From positions 264,826 to 328,825 of the forward strand of contig NPFB01000008.1 in the NCBI GenBank assembly GCA_014084085.1: 64,000 nt of DNA, in the 5' to 3' direction. This DNA comes from Hondaea fermentalgiana (lineage: Eukaryota; Sar; Bigyra; Thraustochytrida; Thraustochytriidae). Position 1 is the stretch's first letter, and each line of letters begins with the position of its first letter. Shown here piece after piece: positions 47,924 through 56,451 of this stretch. Under the pieces are notes generated by a model that worked only from the letters and a program-made list of their open reading frames with translations, made no database searches and was not told the origin of the DNA. The translations under genes were made by a program, and so were the position numbers.

Positions 47924-49671
47924 CAACAACAACAACAGCAGCGCCAACAAGGCCATGTTTCGCGGATTTCCCCCACACCAATGCACCAGCAATCGCACCA
48001 TTCTGTTTCCCAGCAACAGCAGCAACAGCAGCATTCGCCCACACTGCAGCACCCGCAAGGTCATTATCAGCGGGATTTGCAACACCAGCATCTGCAGCAT
48101 CACCAACACGCTTCCCAGGCTCATCGCCAGGCCGTCCCTCGCGTGCAGAGTGCTCGTGTCCCTCTTCACCAGCATCCGTCACTGCTGGCTGAACAGCAAC
48201 ATGCAAACTACCCATACGCAGGTCGCAGCGAGCGCCGCGTCCACTACGCCGACGGGCCTCACCCCGGAGCAGGTCACCAGAGCCAAGGCTCCTTGTCTGC
48301 AGGTCGCGGCCTTCGATCGAACTTTGAGTCGATGCCCATGGGCTACGACGGCATTTCCATCGAGGACGTTGCCTCTGGAACTGGACCATATGAGCTCGGC
48401 GTCATCGGCGAGGGACTCCCTTCGTCGAGGTCCATGATGAACATGAGCATGCGTCACGCCGACTCATCTGCGAATCTTGGCGGAAACAGCGTCGGTCTCG
48501 GGCTGCCTTCAGACTTTCACGACTTTCAGCAGTCGATGCAACGGTCTGCCTCGCACGCGGACCTCGTACGCCAGCAGGTCTCCCAGTACCACAGCAGCAA
48601 CGCCGAGGACGGCATGGGTAGCCTCTTCGCGTCCGGATTCGCGCCTCACGATGCGAGCCAGATCCCCGTCGCCGGTTCTGGATCTGGTTCCGGCTCGGGA
48701 TCCGGCTCGAACTCTGGCTATGGAATGCATCATTCGGGATACCATGGTGGGGCAGAGGACAATGGTTCCGGCCCGCCGTCGCCAACCTCACCCCCGCGGG
48801 CCCGCGGCACGGGATCGGATGCTGAACTCCGTGCGTCGGCGTCTGCGGTGGCCCTTTCGACGCTCGAATCGCCCGAGTCAAAGCCTCTTTCAATGCATGC
48901 AGAGGCTCCTTCGTCTCGCGTCTTGTCCACTGCTGAGCGTATGAGCGCGCTGCACTTGCCCCCCAACGCCGATGGCTCGGGAGCACACATGGGCTCTGGC
49001 ATGAGCCGTAGCGCTTCACAGCCTGCTTTCAAGCACATGGCAAATGGCTTTACCTCTGGCTATGGCGTGCACATGCAACCGCGAATGGACTACGCTGCCG
49101 GCAATTACTCGCCTCCGTTTGCGCAGCAGCACATTTCCCACCCGCACCCACGGACGCCGTCGCCAGAAATGTCTTCTGCGTCGCCTACAGGTTTTGTCGA
49201 TCGGACGCACTCTCCGAACGCTTATGGCCGTGCCCACGCCAGCGGGTTGGCGATGCATGATGACAGCTATGGTCGAGCTCCGCCCCGTTCTATGTCTATG
49301 CAATACCTCGCCTCGCAGCAGCAACCGCAGCATCAGCAGCAGCAACAACAACTTCAGTATCAGGGTGCCATGCACTCTTCTTCGTCTTCTTCTCAGCAAG
49401 GATATCAGCACCACAATACGCCCTTGCACTCCAACAATAGCATGAGCGCACTTTCGTCTCAGCTTGGTGGCCTTGGGCTCGGATCGCAGGCATCAAATTC
49501 TTATTATGGCCGTGCGCAAGAGTCTTCGCACCATCACCATCAATCGCAACAACAAGAACAGCAACACCAGGACTTTGATCCTATTCGCAAGGTTGCAAGC
49601 TTCAATTCCACCTTTCAGCGCAATCCCTTTTCTGCTTCTGCGCAGGAACTCCAAATGCACAGCCAGCAATC

Positions 49672-49703
<32 letters not shown>

Positions 49704-49807
49704 GAGTTCAAGCGCCCCGGAGTGACGGCTTTGGCTTCTTTCCAAGTGTGAATAGTGACATGGATCGTCTCGGCCAAGACTACGGCGATGGCGGTCCTGC
49801 CTTTTGA
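47153..49807 (+). CDS. TTP/ZFP36-type tandem CCCH zinc-finger RNA-binding protein, Gln-rich
   Basis: 884 residues as modelled from the first available ATG ([10 protein letters not shown]); the N-terminus is uncertain because of the gap just upstream. Two CCCH fingers lie near residues 125-180: C-x8-C-x5-C-x3-H twice, separated by 18 residues, each led by a YKT motif (LYKTELC and LYKTSMC). This exact spacing is that of tristetraprolin-family proteins, which bind AU-rich elements in mRNA 3' UTRs and promote deadenylation and decay. The remaining ~700 residues are low complexity: a long poly-Gln tract (47870-47943), further Gln/His runs near 49310-49350 and 49670-49700, and a GSGSGSGS stretch near 48680, as in proteins that form RNA granules. 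It is tandem with the PP2C fusion and ATG12 genes. Confidence 0.9.
47870..47945 (+). repeat. (CAG/CAA)n poly-glutamine tract
   Basis: About 24 consecutive Gln codons mixing CAG and CAA in the CCCH protein gene; likely length-polymorphic. Confidence 0.95.
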
Positions 49808-50451
49808 TTCAGGCATCTGTCTTTCTCGCATAATTTATCAGATTCCATATTTTCTTCTATCTACTCTCAGTCCCTTGGGGCAATTCCATGAAATCGAACA
49901 TCATTCTTTCCTGAGTAAAGGATGAATGGGCGGGTCTACGCTCTAAGCTAATTTGCATTACGATTTTGGCATTGCTATTTTTGTGCAAAAGCAACGAGGA
50001 TTTCTCCTCTGATCTTCTCTAATAAAGTAGGCTTTCCATCTACACGCAATAGGCCCAGTGGTCTTCCAGTCCCTCCTCCTTTTTGAGGCACTGTGTAAGC
50101 GGATGCCACGCATGGCGGTAGCAAGAGCAACTGGCACTAGCAAGAAGCTGTCAATCATTTTCGTCATACTTTTTTGGTTGGAGAGTTCTTCATCCCTGCT
50201 CTCTTGATCTTCATGAGGAGCGCATTTAGAAAAAATAAAAAAACAAAGATTTCAAAGAGGCAATGCGCGCGTGAACGGGAAAACGGGTCAAGCGGGCTCC
50301 GTTTCGCGAGAGTCGCTTGAGGAACGGTTCGCACATCCTCGCGCACAACACGCACGGTATTCACATACTCACGCGCACCCGCGCGCTGGCCCGCCCGCAC
50401 GCGCCGAAGCTGAAGCCGAAGCTGAAGCCGAAGCAAGATTGCGGCGCCGCG
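49808..50451. promoter_or_regulatory. Spacer upstream of ATG12
   Basis: 644 bp: AT-rich 3' UTR-like sequence at 49810-50260, then GC-rich sequence with a GAAGCTGAAGCC direct repeat (about 50408-50435) just before the ATG12 start. Short frames here have no recognisable pattern. Confidence 0.5.
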
Positions 50452-50715
50452 ATGGAGGACGGCGCTGTCAAGGTGAACCTGGTGCCGGCGAATGCGCCCG
50501 TCTTGCGCGAGCGCGTGCTGACATTCAAGGCGAACGCGCGTGTCTACGACCTGCATCGCATGCTCCGCGAGCGACTCAAGCTGGAAACCCTTGTGCTCAT
50601 CGTCGAAACGTGTTTCGCGCCTACTCTGGACCAGGAGCTCGGTGATCTCGCCAAAAACTTTGGCCGAAACGGGACCCTGCACATTACGTATGGCCCGCAG
50701 GCCGTCTTCGGATGA
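50452..50715 (+). CDS. ATG12: Ubiquitin-like autophagy protein ATG12, minimal form
   Basis: 87 residues. The ubiquitin-like core is clear: VKVNLVPANAPVLRERVLTFKA, LHRMLRERLKLETLVLIVETCFAPTLDQELGDLAKNFG, GTLHITYGPQAVFG. The protein ends directly in Gly, so no protease trimming is needed, as is usual for ATG12. ATG12 is activated by ATG7 and ATG10 and joined to ATG5 to form the lipidation complex for ATG8. It lacks the N-terminal extension of animal and yeast forms; it consists of the core domain only. The in-frame region upstream (45 codons) encodes repeat-derived Lys-Pro-Lys-Leu and was not included. Confidence 0.88.
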   Translation: MEDGAVKVNLVPANAPVLRERVLTFKANARVYDLHRMLRERLKLETLVLIVETCFAPTLDQELGDLAKNFGRNGTLHITYGPQAVFG

Positions 50716-50749
50716 AGCGTGCAAATATAGAGTCTATAAATGCAAGCAA

Positions 50750-50750
<1 letters not shown>

Positions 50751-50787
<37 letters not shown>
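50751..50787. repeat. (GA)n dinucleotide repeat
   Basis: About 17 GA units just after the ATG12 stop, inside the short convergent spacer with the Aquarius-like gene. Confidence 0.95.
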
Positions 50788-50790
<3 letters not shown>

Positions 50791-50909
50791 AAGTGAAAGA
50801 ACAAACCCAACAACCCAAGTCGAAACCCAAGAATCAAATCAGCAGAGCAAAGCAACGCAAAGCAACGGAAAGCAAACAAAAAAGAGGCAGGTTTGAGATG
50901 GCCAATCGT

Positions 50910-53900
50910 TTATGCCACCTTCGGCTTCGTCGCCGGTGGCGGTGGCGGAGGGAGCAACTTGGGTGACGGCATAAAGAGCGAATGCGGCCTATTCCAAAGC
51001 ATGAGCGCAACGAGCGAGCCAAGATGGCCTAGACCGTCAACGACAAAGTCTTCAGACGCAGGGACCTTGGCATCCGCAGAATCTTCCACTTTTCCATCCG
51101 CAGCAACCATCTTTTGCCGCTTTGCTGCGGGTACAGATGCTTCGTCGAGGTTGGTAATGGAATTGGACGGGGCCCTGCCTCTGGGATCTACAGCAGCCCT
51201 TTTGAAGAAATTGTCAAATCGCAAACGAAGTTTACCATCCGGCGCAGCGCGGATGAGTTGTCCAAAGATGAGGTGATTCCTGAAAACCTTGGCATTGCCA
51301 ACGACGTACAGACCCTTGCGCGCTGCAGAGGCGGCAAAAATGCTGCGGCGTGGGTCGCCCATGAGATCATCCTGCAGCGTCGAGGTTCGTACGAGCGACA
51401 TGAGGACAAAGCTCACCGTCTCACCAACGTGCTCCTCGAACGAGAGAATGGCCCGCGGGAAAGGTAACGGCGGGTTCGTGGCGCGCGCGCGCGAGTGTAG
51501 AACATCAATAATAAGCAACTTTTGCGCTTGGTACGGTGTGAGTATGACAATTTCCTTGGGCGGGTATCCCAGCGCCAGCATGTAGTGAAAGAGAGCGACG
51601 ACCCACTCGGCCTCTTCGAGGTTTTGTACCTCTCCAGGGTGCGCAGTAACACGTTCCCGACCCTTGACGTCGATAAATTGCGCGCGAAGAGCAAAGCCTG
51701 GGTTTCTCTCCGTTGCTCCCGCGGCGCCGTCGCCATCAAGGAGCTTGTCGAGCGGGACGAGTGCCGGCGCAAAGTCGGCGAGACCAAAGCGCTCGTCAAG
51801 CGTTGCATTGAGCGTCTTGGGCATCGCGGGACGCTCGTAGCGAACCCCGAGGCGGCAAAGCTTTTCAAAGAGAGAAGTCGTGGAGGAGCGCGGACGAGGC
51901 ATCTCGCCCGTCCGGTCGCCGGCGACAATCATGCGTGACAGCCGTTGGCGGTCTAGGCCTGCAAACATGAGCATCGCATCGCGCTCCAAAAGCCGTCCTG
52001 CGTAAAGAAAAATGATACGATCCATTCGAAGGCGCTTGCAGGGACCGTCCGTGTGAATGTACTGAAGCATGTCCTCGACAGCGGCAACAACAATTCGAGA
52101 ATGGTCATGCAGAACGAAGTCCATTCGTTTGTTGAAGTCCCAAATGAGCTCCAGAAGACGATACGAGTTCAGTTCTTCAAACATGGCCCGAATCATGTAC
52201 ACTTCCCGCTTGTTGCGATTCTTTCGGTCATCGCGGGTACCAAAATAGAACGCAAAGGGGAACGGAGGAACCTCCTCGCTTGCCTCGTACGCTTTAAGCT
52301 CGGGTTGCACGTAGAGGCGGTAAAAGTGGAGCGCCGTCTCGCAGCTAAAGTGGCTGGCACCTGCGACGCCGAGGCCTGTGGCAATCTCCTCAACCTCGGC
52401 GAGCAGCTCGAGGCGTCTCTGAAGACAGGCTGCGATACGGCCCGAAATGTCAGGTCGACGCAGACGCGTAAAAGGATGCGCAGTCTCCTTGGCAAGGTAC
52501 TGCACAAGCACGACGGCGTGCACTTCGTCCGGGACAACAATAAGAGTCTTGTCCGGATTTGGTCCTACGAGGTCTTCGACAATATCGCCAACAAAGGCAT
52601 CACCACTGTAGTGCATCAGACGCAAACGGTCATCGGTGGCGCGCTGCAATGCCTTTCCGTGGCCCAAGAGAAAGTGTGCAAAGGCATCAGGAAGAAGCTT
52701 TTGCTCCGATGAGTCCATGAGCTGTTTGATGAGCGCGAGCCCGACGCGCCGCGGCACATCGTTGGCCCACTTGCGACGCACTAATACGTATTGCTGCTGC
52801 TGAGGAGCGTTCTCACTGTGGATGGGTTGCTTGTCATTACAGATCCAGTGCAGCGACACGACGCCGCCGGCAAGGTCGACGCTGCGCACTTGGGCAGGAT
52901 AAATGGCCGTCACACGGCAGCGATTTTTGGTTTTGGGGTCGAGTTCAACGGCACAAAGAACTACACTGAGCTGCGACACTGGCAAGCTTGCCCATTCGGC
53001 GACAATGGGCCTTGGTGTGTCGACAAAGCTGCACTTGACAGAGGATCGCGTCAGCAACGAGCATGGCATGGCCATGCGGGCCCAACCGCCAAAAGAGATT
53101 TTGGTCGGGCTGCTTGCGTCTTCGCGGACTGCGAGGAGCTCGAGCGCGCGACGAAGGTCGTATGCCAGCGCGAAGCGAGCCTCTTCCATCATGTGCACGA
53201 GGTTTTCCTCAATCATGGCCTCTTCTGAAATGTGCTGCAGACGACAGGCGAGTGCCTCACGCACAAGCGTCGCGCGCGCGCGACCTTCGTTTTCGAGCTT
53301 GAGGAGATCGTCCTCGAAGGCGACGTTACTTCCGCCTGGAAGCAAAAACCACGCCTTGGCGTCACCCTTGTCCTTGGTACATTTGCCAAACGGCTTCACG
53401 GGCCGGTGGGCTACCTGGAGCACCTTGGCCAGAAACGCCTTAGATTGCGGCGAGATTAGTTCTTCTGGCTTGCAGCCATGCAGCGACGGAACACGGCGCG
53501 TCGAGAGGCCTAAATAGTCACAGAGCGCCGCGAGCTGGTTCGCATTGAGTGATTTCGCAAGCGTGCCCTCCTCGTCAATGGCCACTTGAGCCTTTGACAC
53601 GGGGAGATAGGCAAGGTTTGCGTGGCTTTCGCTAAAGTGCCGGTCGAGGACGCGCTGGAGAAGGCGCACGCGGGCGGTGCGAAATCGCCGAACCTCCTCG
53701 GAGCGCTTGGTTGCGCACACGAGAGCTTGGTCGAGCTTTTCCAACAAAACGTGAGTGCTGTGATCATCCGCGCTTACCTGCAGCTCGAGTCGCGCCACGA
53801 GACTCGCGTCTTCTACCAGAAGCGCGAGAAATCTACGGAGCATGGGAGACATGAGGCAGTTGGTGATGAACTTGAGGGCCTCCTTTCGAGCGCGCAGGGA

Positions 53901-54674
53901 CACGCCAATGAGCGCGTGAGCAAAGACGGAACGCCAAAACCCGTGGATGTACTCCTTTTCGGAGTCATCGATGGACTTGGAGTTGAGCGTCTTCCATTGT
54001 TGGCGAAGGGCGGAACCTTGCTCGGAAAGGTGACGCGCGAGGCGCTCTGCGTCCACGAGGTTCCAGAGTTCGTGCGACGAGAGACGCAGCAGGGAGCTGC
54101 GAACAGATTGCAAGTCCATGCGCCCAAAGAACAGAGAAAACATGCCGAGGTAGGAGGTCGACACATTTCGCGTTTCGCTCGCGCGGGGATCGAGTTGCGT
54201 GAACTGCCGGACGACCCGCTGCACGTAATCGGGGAAGACGGCGTGTTGGCTCATGCCTTGCACGAGAAGGGCCCTTTTACCCGAGGTAGCGTACCAAAGC
54301 AAGGCTACGCTAACATGGATAATGTCAGCGTGGCATCCGTCAACATCTTTAGAAATGATGGGCCACAACTGCATCAAAAGAGCCTCCTCGCGGTCCAGCT
54401 TGGCGAGCACCTTGCAGTTCTTGGCATTACCCAGATCGATTCGCAACCACATGTCGGCAATGGGGACGTCCTCCTCCTCCTCCTCCTCCTCCTCCTCCTT
54501 CGCCTCCATGGTCTTTCCATTCTTCTCTGAGGCCTCCTCAGCGCTGGCCTGCGTCTTGTGGCCGGGCTCGGCGGCGTCGTGGTCAGTCTCCATTGCCGCT
54601 CTCGCGGCGGCCGTGGCTGAACCCGCAGACGCGGCGCTCGCGCGGCGACGCTTACGAGCAGGCTCGCCCGCCAT
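50910..54674 (-). CDS. Aquarius (AQR/IBP160)-like spliceosomal helicase relative with degenerate ATPase motifs
   Basis: 1,254 residues (human AQR is about 1,485). Residues 1-65 are basic then Glu-rich; a helical N-terminal half follows. The C-terminal half aligns by eye with Aquarius: RRLELLAEVEEIATGLGVAG, then SCETALHFY, NLEEAEWVVALFHYMLALGYP, VILTPYQAQKLLIIDVL, and VSFVLMSLVRT. AQR is an intron-binding SF1 helicase linking splicing with snoRNP and junction-complex assembly. Key motifs are lost: no GxxGxGKT Walker A where expected (the region near 690-710 reads HYSGDAFVGDIVEDLV), Walker B reads LYAGRL (about 890) instead of an acidic DEAx/EEAA, motif III is GDRTGEMP (about 921) rather than GDHxQLPP, and motif VI is AASAARKGLY (about 1115) with its first Arg replaced. 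The scaffold seems kept while ATP hydrolysis is probably lost. Confidence 0.8.
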   Translation of the reverse strand: MAGEPARKRRRASAASAGSATAAARAAMETDHDAAEPGHKTQASAEEASEKNGKTMEAKEEEEEEEEEDVPIADMWLRIDLGNAKNCKVLAKLDREEALLMQLWPIISKDVDGCHADIIHVSVALLWYATSGKRALLVQGMSQHAVFPDYVQRVVRQFTQLDPRASETRNVSTSYLGMFSLFFGRMDLQSVRSSLLRLSSHELWNLVDAERLARHLSEQGSALRQQWKTLNSKSIDDSEKEYIHGFWRSVFAHALIGVSLRARKEALKFITNCLMSPMLRRFLALLVEDASLVARLELQVSADDHSTHVLLEKLDQALVCATKRSEEVRRFRTARVRLLQRVLDRHFSESHANLAYLPVSKAQVAIDEEGTLAKSLNANQLAALCDYLGLSTRRVPSLHGCKPEELISPQSKAFLAKVLQVAHRPVKPFGKCTKDKGDAKAWFLLPGGSNVAFEDDLLKLENEGRARATLVREALACRLQHISEEAMIEENLVHMMEEARFALAYDLRRALELLAVREDASSPTKISFGGWARMAMPCSLLTRSSVKCSFVDTPRPIVAEWASLPVSQLSVVLCAVELDPKTKNRCRVTAIYPAQVRSVDLAGGVVSLHWICNDKQPIHSENAPQQQQYVLVRRKWANDVPRRVGLALIKQLMDSSEQKLLPDAFAHFLLGHGKALQRATDDRLRLMHYSGDAFVGDIVEDLVGPNPDKTLIVVPDEVHAVVLVQYLAKETAHPFTRLRRPDISGRIAACLQRRLELLAEVEEIATGLGVAGASHFSCETALHFYRLYVQPELKAYEASEEVPPFPFAFYFGTRDDRKNRNKREVYMIRAMFEELNSYRLLELIWDFNKRMDFVLHDHSRIVVAAVEDMLQYIHTDGPCKRLRMDRIIFLYAGRLLERDAMLMFAGLDRQRLSRMIVAGDRTGEMPRPRSSTTSLFEKLCRLGVRYERPAMPKTLNATLDERFGLADFAPALVPLDKLLDGDGAAGATERNPGFALRAQFIDVKGRERVTAHPGEVQNLEEAEWVVALFHYMLALGYPPKEIVILTPYQAQKLLIIDVLHSRARATNPPLPFPRAILSFEEHVGETVSFVLMSLVRTSTLQDDLMGDPRRSIFAASAARKGLYVVGNAKVFRNHLIFGQLIRAAPDGKLRLRFDNFFKRAAVDPRGRAPSNSITNLDEASVPAAKRQKMVAADGKVEDSADAKVPASEDFVVDGLGHLGSLVALMLWNRPHSLFMPSPKLLPPPPPPATKPKVA

Positions 54675-56451
54675 CCTTCGTCAGCTGCGTTTCTCCGCTG
54701 TCTTCCTCAACAAGCACGCGCCGCGCGCGCTGCTCGAGGTCGCCAAGGTCGTCGACGCCGAAGATGATATGATGATACGCGTGGAAAAAGACGCGGCGCG
54801 CCGCGCGCGGAGGCAAAAGAAACACAGACAGACGCAGGCGCGACGCGATGCGGAGACAGGCGCGGCGCGCGCGATCGCGCGCGAGAGAGAGCGCGGGCTC
54901 GCGCGGGCGGCGCGGGCGGCCCCGGTGGCGCGGGTCTCCCGTAGCGCCGGCCGGCTGGCTGGCTGGCTGGCGAGGTGCCAGTGGCTGATGCGCTTTTCGA
55001 TTTGGTTTTGAATTTAAATTCGGTTTTGAACTTGACCAGAGAGAGAGAGAGCAGAGCTTGAATTTGAAAGCCAAAGCGCAAAACCACGAACGAGAGGCAG
55101 CCGCGCCGCCGCGTCCCGCGGACCGGCGGCCGCAGACGCCGAGCGCGGCGTCGCCCTGGCCGCTGCTCCGCGCGAGGCAGGGCTCCCACGCGGCCGCGGA
55201 GGAGCTGGGCGAAAGAAACGGAGTCAGGGCGCAAGCGCAGCCCAAAGTTGATTTTCGACGGCGGCGACTTCACGGCCGCGGACCCGACCCACCCATCCAC
55301 CCCTGCGCGCGCGCTTGGACGTCTAGGGCGGCACCGCGCGCGGGGAAGGCGGTGGAGGGGGAAGCAGGGAGGGTGTGCGTGGACGACGGGAAATTGGGGC
55401 TGCTCAAAAGAGAATCAGTGCTTGCTTGGTTTGCATGAATTGCTTGAACTGCCCAAGTTTAAAAACGCAGACGTTCATGAGAGGATGAATTGATCTCGCT
55501 TTGCAAATGGTGAGATCCGAGTTGGACCAGCTGCAGCTTCGGGTCGTAGTTGCAGTTTGCAGTTGACGGCGCTCTTTTCTACTTTTTTATCTTGAAGAGA
55601 TTCTAGGCCTCCATTTGAAGACTTGCTGGCTGCTGCACTCCCTTTGCATCGCTGCAAGAAAGGTGTTCGTGCTTCTTTCTCTTTTTTTCATTGTAAATCC
55701 ACACAGTGGCTTGCTCTCTCCCGGGAATCCGAACTCTCAAGCACTTTCTTCTTGTCGCGATGTGTGTCAGATTTATCAGAACAATCGTTTGCCGTACTGT
55801 GATAGGCCTAGGATTCTTTCCGTCAGATTCAGACTTGTGCTTGTCGCGAAACTTGATTGCAAAATAGCAGTCGACCTTCTGTTTCTCGCTCAAGATTTGA
55901 TGTGAAGAAACACTGGTGTTGCCCTCCTTCATACTAGTGTTTCAGAATACTATCTTGCTCGCAGTGCGGCTCAAAATTTGCTGTTAATAAGAAGCTCTGG
56001 TATACATCCCATGGTTTCAAAATGCGATCTTGCATGCAGTGCAGAACAAGACTCGATGTCATTTAGGAAAGAGTGCATAAATGCCGGATCGACCAGTCGT
56101 GGATGTATTGGACGAGAGCATGCAAGAAGACTCTTGTGGAGAACCGGTGACAAGGCTAGAGCAAAGCATGATACCTCGCGATCTTTTCTCTCGTCTTCAA
56201 GTCTGGTCTTGTCTCGACTTGCCGGGCCTTACTACTACTACATCATTGGCAATGAACGCTGTTTTGCTCTCTCTACTTTTTTGCATTCCCCTTTTACAGT
56301 ATCTTCACGAGGGCTGGTTGACGACAAGGCGCGGCCCCGAGCGAGGGCGAGACGCACGAGCGCAGAAGCGTCGCGGGCAAGCCCGTAGTCGTGAAGCTCG
56401 GGTCAGCTCGCGCCCTCCGCGAGCGAAAAGACTTTGCTGCGGCAGAGCGAG
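54675..56451. promoter_or_regulatory. 1.8-kb divergent intergenic region
   Basis: It separates the Aquarius-like gene (-) and the PH-CDPK gene (+). The left half is extremely GC-rich (GCGCGC runs at 54715-54960) with a GGCT repeat (54950-54975); the right half from 55400 is AT-richer and contains the palindrome TAGGCCTAGG at 55803. Frames of up to about 250 codons on both strands are Arg/Ala-rich and unconvincing. Confidence 0.55.
55803..55812. promoter_or_regulatory. Palindrome TAGGCCTAGG, copy 2
   Basis: 649 bp upstream of the PH-CDPK start and 1,129 bp upstream of the Aquarius-like start; identical to the other three copies. Confidence 0.35.

Noticed and set aside
54253..55011. 252-codon plus-strand frame upstream of the Aquarius-like start
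   Set aside because: It is antisense to the coding start of the Aquarius-like gene and then runs through GCGC-rich spacer; it encodes low-complexity Arg/Ala sequence.
55978..56388. 136-codon plus-strand frame before the PH-CDPK gene
   Set aside because: No recognisable motif, and overlapping frames on both strands are of similar length; treated as promoter or 5' leader.
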